From NCBI GenBank assembly GCA_026826555.1, contig JAKSZT010054334.1:35284055-35348054 (forward strand): 64,000 bases of DNA, in the 5' to 3' direction. This DNA is from Tolypeutes matacus. Lineage: Eukaryota; Chordata; Mammalia; Cingulata; Chlamyphoridae. Under the pieces are notes generated by a model that was not told the origin of the DNA, ran no database searches, and saw only the letters and a list, made by a program, of their open reading frames with translations. Each line of letters opens with the position of its first letter. The stretch's first letter is position 1. A program made the position numbers and the translations under genes. Of this stretch, positions 25,394-36,809 are shown one piece after another.

Positions 25394-25788
25394 TGTTGGG
25401 AATTGAAAATGTGAACCCATTTGTAGTTATGATCTTTTGAAGATGTTATTATTAGGTAAGGTGTGGTCCGATTGAATCAGGATGCGTCTCACTCCAGATT
25501 ACTGGAAGCATTATAAAGAAAGGAAATTCAGATGTAGTCAAAGAAGCCAGAAGTAAGAAAAAGTCAGGGAGGAGACCAAGAACATTATCAAGTGATGGCG
25601 GGTAGAGACGCAAGCCAGGGAACACCAAGGTTTGTGGCAAGCCAGCACAAAATGCTACAGATTTATGGGAGAAAGCATAGCTTTGTCAAAGCTTGATTTT
25701 GGGCTTCTAGCTCTGATACCAACTATAAATTCCTATTGCTAGCAACCAGTGTGTGGTATTTGTTATAGCAGCCTATCACACAAAGACA
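25394..25788 (+). repeat. MaLR/ERVL-type LTR, related to the copy at 13493-13853
   Basis: It starts TGTTGGGAATTGAAA and contains AACCCATTTGTAGTTATGAT, TTTTGAAGATGTTATTATTA, GGTAAGGTGTGGTCCGATTG, GAAGCCAGAAGTAAG, TTGATTTTGGGCTTCTAGC and AACCAGTGTGTGGTATTTGT with TATAGCAGCC near the right end. These are MaLR-type LTR landmarks in sense. The shared GAAGATGTTA block and the GTGTGTRG...TTTGTTA 3' block tie it to the other copy. Several features look specific to Xenarthran copies, which is an inference. Confidence 0.65.
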
Positions 25789-28700
25789 ATGATAGAGTTA
25801 AAAATGTGATCTTCCAATTGCTGGATATAAAATCTTTGCTTATATATCTATACTTATATACTTAGTGTTTGGCAGCACTGAGAGAAATGATAGCAAGTAT
25901 GGGGTATTTGGTTTTCCTTTCAAATGTCATCACTAATTAGCTTATAATTGCGGTCAAGATACTTAATTTCTCTAGGTCCTAGAAAATCTTTAATGTTACT
26001 ATAAATGCTTATGTTCCATATTTTTATATTCTAAATTTAAACACAATTGTTTCTATTCTTTATTGTTTTTGTGAACCAGTACATGATAGCAACCTATCAA
26101 TACACTGGAAATCTGCTACTATTATTTTATTTTATTCTTGGCAAGACCAAGGCAAAGTTGCTTATTAATGAGTGTTTATTTTAAAGAAAAATAATTCACA
26201 AGACACAGGTAAAATTACCCCAAGAATCAGCAGTTTAAGATACTCCAAACTTGATTCCCTAAAAAGAAATAAAATAGCATAATATGAAATAAAATCTGAT
26301 TTTATGTTAAAGGAATAAAGAATGTCACTTACAGAAGTCAATAAATGTCCTCATAACTTGTCATATTTTTAACTGCATGTAATTATTCTTAACTTTTAGG
26401 TGCCTTCAAAAAATAGAAAAGAAGTCATTAATATAATAAAAAATATTAAACATTAAATACATGTGGGCATAAAATGCCACCCTAGTGTCCTTTGGAATAC
26501 TAAATTCACTGTAAGTTTCAAAGGAGAACTTGAATATATTGATGAAATGAACATTTAGAGGACTGTATTATTAAGAAAAACATTGGAAAATTGTGGCAAT
26601 TCCTTTTAAATTTCCCTAAAGATAGATTTTTTGAAAGATAACTTGAATTTTTAAGAATCTTAAAAATAAAATAATTTTACTAAAGAGCCTTTAAAAGAAT
26701 TAATAAATTAAGTTTAGGTGATGATATGCTTATATGCAGTGTTCCAGACTCATCTTAGACATTGATAAGTAACTAGTTTGCAAGTCAGTATCAAATGAGA
26801 AGGAAAAAGGGGAACAAAAAGATAGGAAAAAATAGTAAAGTCATCATAAAATTAAAGATATTATATTTTTAAAAATAATGAATACCTTGGTGTACTTGTA
26901 GCTATTACATTTAGTTATTGAATATAATTTTTATTATCTATTAAATTTGGTAAAGTATCAACTTTGCAACAGAGATCAAAAATTTAATTTTAGAGATACA
27001 GAAGATGCAAGTTAGAATAATATTCATAAAATATGTGGCTTAAATAAGACAAAAATAGAGGGTTAGATTTGGGGGAAAAGGAAAACTGGAATAAAATGAA
27101 TCAATAATTTAAGAAAGTGAGGTGTATAATGGTTTATACAGGGTAAATATAAGATGAGATATTTCTGAGTAAATATTCATCCAAGTACAAGATAACTTTG
27201 GAAATGACAGAACATAAATATTATTTTGTGTTTCTGAAAATAGAACAAATACATATGCTTGCCTCAGATTTGAGGTTTACTTTCTTGCCAACTTCCTAGT
27301 AAAAGAATTCTTAGTTAATAAAATGAAACTTTATAAGAAAGAGAGAGAGGCAGATTTGGCATAAAGCTATAGAAGAATGAGCTTCAGGGCCCCTTACAGG
27401 CAAAAACATTTCCCAAGGATTTGGGAAAGGCTTTAGCAATATTTTCACGGGGCCACATAGTTAAAGAGCTATCCCAATATTATATATGATTCAGGCACAA
27501 AGAACTTGGATTTGCTTCTGGAAATAGATTTAGGGAAATTTAATTTTAAAAATGGGCATATAAAGGACTTCCAAATACTTTAGATTCACTAAAAACAATA
27601 AAGTAATCAGACTAAAGAAAAATATCTTCAGTAACTTATTAGATACCGTTAAAACCACATCTATGAACAATCTTTTGCTTGCTGAAAACATTGCACAATG
27701 TCCCTCCTCTGCAATCTCAATGAAATGTTTGCAAATTGGTTTTGCTTTGTTGCAGAGAGTGTGCACTTTAAAGGCATTCTTTTCATTTTCCCTGTGTCTA
27801 GTCCTGAATCCAAACATTCAATGCCTTTCTGATTTTATGGCCTGGTTTTGTTGACTCTTGTCCCTGGGGTCCCACTGTGATCCCAAATATGCAGAGTAAC
27901 TTGTATGCTTGAGATGGAAAAAGCTTCGTTTAAGCTTTATTTAACCTACTCAGCTCACCAGAGTTGGAGAGGCATTTCTCAAACCCTCTTTCAATAAACT
28001 CAGTAAAAAGGGCTATATAGCCCTTGAGCAATTAATGGTAACTTTATGCCAGGTTGCATTAGAATCCAAGAGAGAACTGTAATATGGCTCTGTCAGGGAT
28101 TTTTACACAAACACCCCTGCCCACTGCACTCTAAGGAAAGCAAGAGACTAGTTCTAAGGCTTGGGTTTACTTTAGGTCAGCTTCCTTTTTGTCTGGTAAG
28201 CCTTAGCTTCAAAAAATCACTACTCCATCCATATAAATTCTATTGCCTATAATTTACTTTTTTCCTATTTTTCCTTGATGTTTCTAATAGATATTACTTA
28301 CAATCTTTGTATAATGCACATGTAATCTAGAGTGCTCCCTGTTCTTGATCAAAATATGCATCCTCTGTCTCATACTTCATCAGTCAGGGCTCAGAATTCA
28401 GCTACTTCACAAGAAATTCAATAATAAAGTTTTCTCTTTATGAGCCTAGGTTCATGAATTAAGCTGCAAATGGAATATGGGCAATGGATTGGGAGTGAAC
28501 AAGATGCCACCCAATGTCAGCTTGTCATCGTGTATGAAGAATGGATCCCTCACATGGATGTGTTTCACATTTGTTACCATCCAAAGTTTCTGGGCTAAGT
28601 ATTGGACTATGTTCTTAAAAGTGTGTATCAGAAAATTCTTGGGAGATCTCTTCTGGGCAGGGAGACTTTGAAGATGTAAAAATTCATCTATAGTAGGAAG

Positions 28701-29395
28701 AAAAAGATGTTATTTTAAAAAGTATTTATAGAAATTTTGCCAAACGGACAACTCTGTTTATTATAAAAACATCCTAGTGGATGTGCTTGATTATGAAGGC
28801 AATCTATAGTCTTGAATGAACTAAAACTAGACAAAAAGAGCACTTCCACAGAATAAGTTGAAAGGAGTTTCTTAAGAAGATGAGAGAATAGAAGAGAAAG
28901 AAGGGAAAAGTGACAGAGTAGTTGGAAACAAGTGGGGGTAGGGGGAATGTCTGTGAGTAGGAAATTCTTGAAGATGGGGGAGGCCAAATGATTTTAAGAA
29001 AAGCATGCCTAAGAATCATAATTTATTTGTTTACTTTTTGACAGTGTAATTCTCTTTCACCATCTCAAACATTCAGTAAAAGTTGTGTGAGTAATGTTCC
29101 CAAATAATTAAAGAAAACAGCTGCTTTCATCACTAAGTGGACATGGTAAAGAAAGAAGAGAATACGTTCTAAAGCAAAATGTAAGTCAGGTCAAATTTAG
29201 AAAAACTAGGAAATTAGAGTAAGAGATGGAAATAAGAATGTATGTGTTTAGAAATCCACAAGCATCTTCAAAGTGAAGTGGTACCAGAAATGGGATGGAG
29301 AAGAATCAATTTTATTTAACAATCCCCCCCCCCAAAAAAAAGGGATTATATAATTAATCAAAACCTGTGTATAATATTACATTAGTATAAAAATA
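25789..29395. other. unassigned AT-rich non-coding DNA
   Basis: No gene or repeat family recognised over 3.6 kb. There is a purine-rich patch at about 28860-28990 and a C10A8 junction at about 29324-29341. Short frames (for example 27530-27817 minus, 28715-28987 minus) carry no motif. Confidence 0.4.
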
Positions 29396-29399
29396 ATGT

Positions 29400-29790
29400 A
29401 AATTAGTTGCTGTAGCAAATAACTTCACTTCTTAGTGGCTCAAGACAATAAGTTTATTTTTCACTCCTACCATATTCCAAAGTGGGTTGGGAAGCTTTAT
29501 TAATGGGCAGCTTGCCTCCAAATGATGATTTAAGGATATTTCCATTTGGCGGTTCTGATCTTCCAGCCACATGAATGGGACGCAGACTGGAGGATCCATT
29601 TAATGGATGGGCTGGGAAAGACATAAATCATTTCTATTCATTCACATTTTATTGACCCAAACCTGGTCATATGGCCATAAACTACTTGTAAATGAGGCTG
29701 AGAGATGTCATCTTCCATGGTGGCCTTGTTTCACATCTGTCCAGTCTCTGCCTCAGGCGTGTCTAAACTATTTGCTATAAAAGTGGGGAG
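29400..29790. repeat. ancient dispersed repeat, family uncertain
   Basis: GTTGCTGTAGCAAATAACTT with CTTAGTGGCTCAAGACAATA, GGACGCAGACTGGAGGATCC and CTGGTCATATGGCCATAAAC with AATGAGGCTGAGAGATGTCA recall a common class of old mammalian elements that begin TTGCTGTANAACAAA...AGTGGCTTAAAACAA. I cannot say whether it is an LTR or a DNA element. Confidence 0.4.
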
Positions 29791-30520
29791 AAAGAGAGGT
29801 GGATATTGGTAGTATAATAAGCTGAAAGCTACATTTTTTACAATTTCAATGAAACATTAAGTTTTGTTTTTCTAACCTCTTGTACTGGGATCAACAGAGC
29901 TTAATGATCAAGTTTTAACTCATTCCCAGAGAAACCCATTTTGACATTTAAATACATGTACAATTCACTTCAAGAAATACGTGGATATTTTGAGGAAACC
30001 CTAAAATGCAGGCATAAATGGTTTCCCTAGTATGGAAGACACTAGGGCCAGAGAAAAGGTGGGTACTCTTGCCATATAGAGAATGTCCTTGATCCCAATC
30101 CTTTAAATAAGCTCAAACTTACTTGAGCAGTGGAAGTTAGGGCAAGAGGTAGAAATGATCTGTCTTAGCAAGGCCATTCTTTGCTTTCTTTTAGACCATC
30201 TGACTTTAAGCTAAGTTTTTCACTTTTTTGTAGGACTTGGAAGAAAACTGCAAGAAATAGAAAATGGATACCAATATTCTGAGTTTTCCTGCTATTTCCC
30301 ACAACACTACACCATTAGGGGCTATTTAATGCCCCAAAGTGTATTAGGAGATTGATAAATTGATTGTAATTGTTTTACTGCTTCATAAAGACCAATAACT
30401 TTTCAGCCTGAAGTAGTTATGTTCTCAATTCTATATCTTCTAGTCAGCCAATTCCTTATCTCTTATTTGTACCAACACACTCCCCTTTCCAAACTATTTA
30501 TCAGTTAATATGCTGTTGTC
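29791..30520. other. unassigned non-coding DNA
   Basis: Nothing recognisable; no open frame of interest. Confidence 0.4.
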
Positions 30521-30524
30521 TGTA

Positions 30525-30900
30525 AGTAAAAGAAAACTTGTCTAAAAGTGGCTTAAAACCTGGGCAATTTTTCCTCATATGACAAGCATTCCTGAGAGAG
30601 ATTGTTTCAAGTCTCTTTGTTATAGATCTGAGTCAGCTTCTCTAAGATTCATTTATTTTCCCTCTTAAGGTACTTTAATGGCTAAAGGAAATGTAAGTAT
30701 CATACCCTCAGATGACAATATCAAAAGAGAATTAGAGGGAAGGTGGTTTTCTTCTTGGGCACCTCTTTTTGTAGGGAGGATAAGTTTCCTAAGAAGCCAC
30801 CTAGGGCACTTTCTGTGAAATTTCATTGGTAGCTATCAAGTTATTTTTCCATTCCCTAAATGACTCTATCACGAGCTACAGAGGGGACTGAACACCCTCT
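30525..30900. repeat. possible ancient dispersed repeat
   Basis: CTGTAAGTAAAAGAAAACTT, CTAAAAGTGGCTTAAAACCT, TTTTCCTCATATGACAAGCA and TTTCCTAAGAAGCCACC follow, loosely, an old repeat that begins with a CTGNAAGTAACAGAAAA block. Diverged; low certainty. Confidence 0.3.
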
Positions 30901-32245
30901 TCCTTAATAGCCTAGCTGGGTGCATGCGTCCCTGTCCATGGTACTGTCGAAATACGCTCCTGCTTAGCTGTGTTTTACAGCGTTGGTTTTGTTAGGCTTG
31001 CTGATATCTTGATCATTATTTTAAGAAAATGCTTAAAGTTCTTACTTTGCTTAGAACAGGCATGCCTGGATTGGACTGTGAGAGACCATGGTTTAGGTCA
31101 GGATAGTATGCATTGGTCATTTGGGCTCCTTATGTTAGTAAACCAACCTCCTTTCTAGGTAATTCCCCATTCTGTGTAGCCCTGGTAGGAGGCAGAGGCC
31201 ACTCTCATTATGAGAGCTGGAGGAGCCAGGTCTACAAATTCGTGGCATGTCAGGGTTCACATGTGAGTTAGGCTCAGCCTTTCAATTTCTATCTTCTGCA
31301 AATTTGAATCTTAAGTGAATGGCTTAAAAACATAGGATGGCGAGATGCACTATTAATTGCAGTAACTGCTGTGGAATCAGAAAAATTTAAGTGCAATTTA
31401 ATGTGGTTCTTGTTTCTTATCTTCATTATATTCCTGTTCAGTTTCTAAACTTCTCCCCTTCTCCACCTGAGTCTTTTGCCAATTTTGTGAACCCCAGATT
31501 ATACTCTCAGTAAATTGAGATCTGTTAAGATCTTGCTTAAGTTAATTGTAGCCAATTTCTGTGCTTGCATTTAAGCCCTTGAACTGTCACAGGCAGATCT
31601 TGGTACTCAGGACCCTCCCTGTGCTGAAGCACCATGATATCTATTATACCTTTTTGTATTGTGCATGCCTGAGGCCTCAGCTCTGCCTGTGGCTTAAACT
31701 TGTGCTTGCTTCTGTTCTGGCTCAGTTTATTTCCTCCTGCTTCTTGGTAAAGTAGAGTAAGGAATTTGAGAGAAGAGTTGAGTGGAGGTGATGTAAGAGG
31801 TTAGCTTAATTAAATTATGTGAGTTTTTGCTCTCTTTAATTTGATGGACTGGCAGCCCCTAAAATATTCCTTCCAACAACTCCTAGGCAAGTCTCAATGG
31901 CTTGAGTTCCTGCAGACACCAAAAACCAAGCACTAACTGCCCTTTAAATTTAACTGACAATGTACTACAAGAATAAGGGATCTCTAGAGCTTAGCTGTAC
32001 ACCTACATGGGGTGTCATGCCTCAAGGGCTAAAAATAGGGTACTGAAAGTCAAGTGCTGGGGGATTTGGCTCCTCAGCTCCCTGACTGAGGGACCCTTTT
32101 CATGACTTTGAGTACAAGGGTTTATGCATAAACAAACTAAGGTTCCAGGTTGTTTGTCTCTCCAACCATCTTCACTAAAGAGGAATAGGACAATTGACAA
32201 GTAATTTACAATGTCATACAAATGAATATAACTAATATTTTCTTC
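30901..32245. other. unassigned non-coding DNA
   Basis: No gene or repeat recognised. Local GC is slightly higher than the surroundings. Frames at 30970-31158, 31561-31755 and 32015-32221 (minus) have no motif. Confidence 0.4.
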
Positions 32246-32249
32246 GAAT

Positions 32250-32430
32250 TATAAACTTACAAAATATATAACATCATTCTATTTGATTCTCACAAGAACT
32301 TGTAAGGTAGGGAGAAGAGAAGAAAAAGGCATTGCAGAGAGATTAAATAATTTGTCCAAAGTTGCTCAAATAATAAGAAGCAGATCCAGGAATCAAACCT
32401 AGGTCTGATTTAAAATACCAAAGCTCTGTT
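32250..32430 (-). repeat. MIR SINE
   Basis: CTATTTGATTCTCACAAGAA, TTGTAAGGTAGGGAGAAG, GAGAGATTAAATAATTTGTC, CAAAGTTGCTCAAATAATAA and AGGAATCAAACCTAGGTCTG give the complete MIR core in antisense. Confidence 0.8.
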
Positions 32431-32829
32431 TTCTAAGTAAATAATAATTTATGAAAGATGAAGGGGTCACTTAATGCATTATAACCAGATCAGAAATATT
32501 CTAGATTCTGTCTAAGTCAAAGTTTTACACTTGGTATGATGCTCTGAAGATTTGTAGCTGAAAGCTGGAAATATCTACAAAGGGAATACTCCAGAAAAGA
32601 GTTGTCAGGGAGAAAGTAGAGACAGTGTAGAAATAGGAAAAATGTACAAATATATTTAAATTATAATAGAAAAAGTGTACAACAAAACCAGAGAAAGGGG
32701 ATCTAATGTCATTTGATCTCTTTATTCAGTAAAAGGAGGAACAAATCCAGGTACTGTGGAAGAACTTTGTTGAATATTAGTTCATTTGAAATAGTATCAT
32801 TTAAAACACCCCATGTGAAAAAAATTAAT

Positions 32830-32960
32830 GCCAATTTAAAAATGTACAAGGTAAGAAACTGTAACTCAGAGGGTTTTAATGACATGTCCAATGCTAGTAG
32901 ATGCAATGTGAAGCAGAGCAGGAACTGGAAACCTTGTCTATAGATTCTGGGCCATGCTTT
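32830..32960 (-). repeat. MIR SINE fragment
   Basis: ACAAGGTAAGAAACTGTAAC, TGACATGTCCAATGCTAGTA and GAGCAGGAACTGGAAACC follow the MIR core in antisense. It lies about 400 bp from another MIR in the same orientation, but the two overlap in content, so they are separate copies. Confidence 0.65.
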
Positions 32961-33884
32961 TGCCAGAATTTATACAATCGACTTCAAAATGGTCATCAAT
33001 AGATTGTTTTCAATATGAGAGAAAGAGTTTTTCTTTTTCTCACATAAAAGACAATTTCTGGCAAGATGATTGAATCAAATCTTTTAAGTGATTAGATTCA
33101 TTGAGGACCACAATTCAAGGAGACTAAAAGCACAAACATTTTATTTTTAAAATGAACTCTAAGTACAACAAATTGAATCTAGAACAATTTTGTTCATCAG
33201 TATTTCAGGTTTCTACTAACACATTGGGTTAATTCTGGGTAATAAAGTTCAATAAATAGTATGCAATTAATAGAAATAGTACAGCTGGGACATGAGTACA
33301 AAATGTTACAGCAGATGGAGGATATGTATACTTCAAACAAAGCACAATTGGCAAGCAGAAGAGTTAGTAAAAGCAACAGAAAAATTTATAAACAGAGGTC
33401 CATTGATCATATTAAGATGGAAAGTAAATCAAAGACTCTTATTGATGTGGTAATGAACACTGGACTGGAGCAAAGATAAAGTGTTTGTTCAAAGGAAAGG
33501 ATACCAGAAAAAGGCTAGAGAGTTACTATATTTATTTTTTAAACAGATTCTTTAAAGAGAAAAGAACAAATAAATATTTATAGGGGATAATTGGCAAACA
33601 ATCTCAAATGATAGGTCTGATTTCAATCACAAAGTAATAGATTAAAATACAAATGTAATGTATAGAGTTATATATTTTATCCTAGATTAGGAATTTTTAT
33701 TTAAAGCTTTCTCTAAATCCAAATGTGGATTTTGTTATAAGAGTCAATATTAGACTTTGGTTATAAAAGTCAACTCAAGGACTGTAAAGTTTAAACATAA
33801 AAGATAATGATACATGAAATACAGAGTAGCTCTTAAAGCACAGTTTTGTGGTGGCTTTTTTCCCACAGATTTCTTTTGCATAGG
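32961..33884. other. unassigned AT-rich non-coding DNA
   Basis: Nothing recognisable. The Lys/Arg-rich 72-codon frame at 33261-33479 has no known motif and no promoter or splice context. Confidence 0.4.
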
Positions 33885-34105
33885 TTATTTGACAAACACT
33901 CTTTTAGGCATATTGTATGCATCATTTAATCTTCACCAAAAAATAAGGAGACAGGTTGTAGATTATTACTTTGTTTTAAAGGTGAAAACATCAGGAACAG
34001 AGAGGTTAAACAACTTGCCCAAGGTCACAGAGTTATTGAGTGCAGGGACTAGGATTCAAACACATATTTCTAAGATACAAATCTTTAATAAGTCTTACTA
34101 TATTT
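33885..34105 (-). repeat. MIR SINE, nearly complete
   Basis: ACACTCTTTTAGGCATATTG, CATCATTTAATCTTCACCAA, GGTGAAAACATCAGGAACAG, AGAGGTTAAACAACTTGCCC, AAGGTCACAGAGTTATTGAG and GGATTCAAACACATAT form a well preserved MIR in antisense. The 112-codon frame at 33814-34152 runs across it and is not a gene. Confidence 0.85.
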
Positions 34106-34749
34106 GCTCTGTAAAGGAAAACTCTGGACAAGGATTCAAGGCTGTAACATAAGTAGTGACAATTTTCTTAAAATAATTATACATTCAGATTTTCAAGGTA
34201 TTTTCATTGCAACATGAGTACATTTGGATGAGATATCTTCTTCTGATTATTTGTTCTCCAATGAGATATTAATAAATCTATCACTTTAGAAAAACAAATG
34301 AAACAACCAATAATAAAAAATCCAAATGGCATTTAAATATCTATTGACTAATATACAAAGTAATAAATAAAATATGTAAGTGATTACATGAGACAAGAGA
34401 TTGTTTTTCTTAAAGCCAAGTAAATAATTATGAACAGCTATATGAAATGCATGATTTATTTTGTACAATATAAACTCAATGTTTGGTTCAAAAGAGATTC
34501 CAAAAAGACTAAGCACATTAATTACTCTAGAAGAAATGAAGTTTTACAATAGCTAACTACAAAATTGCAGTAGACTCAAACATTTTTGTAGATTAATTGT
34601 ATAAAAACTTTAAAGGTTATGACCTCATGTTATTTAAAATTTTTAAAACACAGAGAATGAAGGAAGAAAGAAGCTTGTAAACACTTTTTGCAGTTATTTA
34701 CATGGACAACTAGTAATCACAGAAACACACACACATATGTAGACCAATT
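34106..34749. other. unassigned AT-rich non-coding DNA
   Basis: No gene or repeat is called with confidence. The last 200 bp could be the left end of the degraded sense L1 that resumes after the SINE. Confidence 0.4.
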
Positions 34750-34765
34750 CCAGTTATGAATATTT

Positions 34766-34925
34766 TTTAAAGATTCATTTATTTCTGCCCCTTACCCCCC
34801 CCCCCCCCGCCATTGTTTGCACTCACTGTCTGCTCATCTTCTTTTTAGGAGGCACTGGTAACCGAACCCAGGACCTTCCCATGTGGGAAACAGGTGCTCC
34901 ATGGCTTGAGCCACATCTGCTTCCC
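34766..34925 (-). mobile_element. DAS-type tRNA-derived SINE with perfect target-site duplication
   Basis: Read on the minus strand, the element has a tRNA-Ala-like head (GAAGCAGATGTGGCTCAAGC ... GGTCCTGGGTTCGGTTACC, with the B-box GGTTCGGTTACC slightly altered), the join CCTCCTAAAAAGAAGATGAG, a short body with CAGACAGTGAG and CAAACAATGG, a G14 run (C14 at 34795-34808 on +) and an AAATGAATCTTT tail. It is bounded by perfect 16-bp copies of CCAGTTATGAATATTT at 34750-34765 and 34926-34941. That is the signature of L1-type target-primed insertion. It probably interrupts an older L1 whose sequence resumes at about 34945. The family is known from armadillos. Transcription would start from the internal A and B boxes if still competent. 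Confidence 0.9.
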
Positions 34926-34944
34926 CCAGTTATGAATATTTAAA

Positions 34945-35865
34945 CAATAGAGTTTTAGAAGATATTTGTGAATAGACTCCAAAGAACTTGACTAAATGGA
35001 ATTTTTATCAGGAATGGAAGAATACCCACTAACATTTAATTTAGCATGTCAATAGGATGAAAGAATAAAAGAATATTTCTGGTGGATGCTGATAATCCAT
35101 TTGGAAAATTCAAATGTCAATATATGATTTTAAAAATAAATTATTATAAGTAGACCACAGAGTTGCTTCTATAACATGATAAAAAATGTCTCAGACAAAA
35201 TGTCAGTTTGAAACTTTCTTATGAAGTCTGGACCAAAACAAGGAGGCCAATTGTAATCATTATTACTTAATATTGTTCTGGAAGTAGAAACCAATGTAAT
35301 GAATCCAAAAGAATAATAAGAAATATAAAATTTTAAAGGAGTAGGCAAAATTCTTTTGTTAATGATATTTCATACTTCTAACTAAAGACAACCATCTGAA
35401 AAAAACTAGAAACAGAAACAGTATTATATAGGATGGCTGGTTAAAAAGTAGTCATATGTAAACCAAAAGTTAGATAAAAAGTTAATGGAAGAGGAGTTTC
35501 TATTCATAGAAGCAAAGACATATGTAAATTATTTTGGAATAAACTTAACAAGAAATGTACAAATGCTATATAAATAAAACTTTTGAAAAATGCTACTGAG
35601 AGACTTTAATCAAGAGGATTTTAATAAAATAAAAGACATACTGTGTTCATGGAAAGAAATACTTAATGTTCTGAATTATTAATTGCTCTACTTAATGCAA
35701 AATCAATGACAAATCTAACCATATCTCTTTAAAAAGACAATTAAAATTCATGTATTAAAATAAGCATTAGAAAGTAGTATGAGCATTTTGACATATAACA
35801 AGTCTTGAAGGTATTAAAACATATTTTAAAGGTATATCAATAAAAATAGTTTGGTATTATAACAT
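34945..35865 (+). repeat. old L1 ORF2 relic, sense
   Basis: GAAACTTTCTTATGAAGTCT, GGACCAAAACAAGGAGGCCA, TTGTTCTGGAAGTAGAAACC, ATTATTTTGGAATAAACTTA, ACTGTGTTCATGGAAAGAAA, CTTAATGTTCTGAATTATTA and AATAGTTTGGTATTATAAC fall in the order of the L1 ORF2 region between the reverse transcriptase core and the C-terminal domain. There are many indels, and no long frame is open. It is probably one copy with 36195-36800, interrupted by about 330 bp of unassigned DNA. Confidence 0.75.
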
Positions 35866-36194
35866 TAATCAACAGTTTCTTGACCCTTTCAATCTTTTCT
35901 CCACACAACCATCAGATTTATTTTGTCTTCAATATACTGCACCTGCCAGCTAGTGTCTTAATTATTTGCACCAGATAATGTTCCACACAAATACAAAGAA
36001 GGGTGGTATAGATGAATCCTGTATTTTATGCATGATTGCTCTGTAAATCCACAACTTATCTAATAATAAAAAAAGGTACAATGAAATCTTATCTAAATTA
36101 ATACCATAAATCTTGTATGTTTTGTACATATGTGAGGCAATTTGGCAGCATTTTTTTTCATATAATAAACTTTATTTTTAAATAAGCTTTGTCA
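35866..36194. other. unassigned insert within the L1 relic
   Basis: About 330 bp between two consecutive parts of the same L1 does not look like L1. No SINE head, A-tail or clear duplication was found at its edges. Confidence 0.4.
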
Positions 36195-36800
36195 TTGATA
36201 TATTGATATATCAAAATGTGGCTGTCTAAATGACAAATGAATAAAAAAGGTGCTTGACATTTTTTGTCACAGGGAAAATAAAAATTAAAACCAAAATGAA
36301 ATATCATTGCACAATACCAGAACAGCTAAAATAAAGACTGAAATAGGACCTCTCATGCTCTGCTGGTGGGAGTTTAAATTGGAAAACCAGTTGGAAAACT
36401 GTTTGCTAGGATGTGTAAATGCTAAGAAATGCATACATTATGGCCCAGCAATTTCTATCCTTAGGTATATAGCTAACAGAAATGTGTGCATATGTTAAGC
36501 AAAAGAAACACAGAATATCCACAGCATCAGGCTTTGTAATAGCCAGAAACTAGGAATAATCCAAATGTCCTTTAACAGTAGAATGGATAATGTGTCCTAT
36601 TTTCTTACAATTAAATATTATACAGCATGGGGATTTGATGAATCTGTGCTAAATGCAACAACATGGTTTTGTCTCACAAATATAGTGTTAAGCAAAAAGA
36701 AACTAGACAAAGTATATATACAAAAAAAATCCCATTATTTAAATTCAAAATAGATCAGCCAAACTAATCTATGGTGTTTAAAATCAGGACAGTGACTAAT
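36195..36800 (+). repeat. old L1 ORF2 end and 3' region, sense
   Basis: AACCAAAATGAAATATCATT, CTCTGCTGGTGGGAGTTTAA, TGGAAAACTGTTTGCTAGGA, TTATGGCCCAGCAATTTCTA, TCCTTAGGTATATAGCTAAC, AATAGCCAGAAACTAGGAAT, AATGTCCTTTAACAGTAGAA and ACAACATGGTTTTGTCTCAC are the classic ORF2 C-terminal and 3' landmarks of older L1s. Frames are broken; the 63- and 62-codon frames at 36307-36498 and 36565-36753 are residues of this region. Confidence 0.85.
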
Positions 36801-36809
36801 ACATTTGGG

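Noticed and set aside
13493..25788. A single provirus bounded by the two MaLR-like LTRs
   Set aside because: The copies differ too much, and the 11.5 kb between them holds MIR, CR1/L3 and L1 relics but no retroviral frames.
33261..33479. Lys/Arg-rich 72-codon frame that looks nuclear-protein-like
   Set aside because: The composition follows from A-rich DNA. No homology is recognised and no promoter or splice signal is seen.
36307..36753. Two 62-63-codon frames on +
   Set aside because: They are fragments of a degraded L1 ORF2 end and 3' region.
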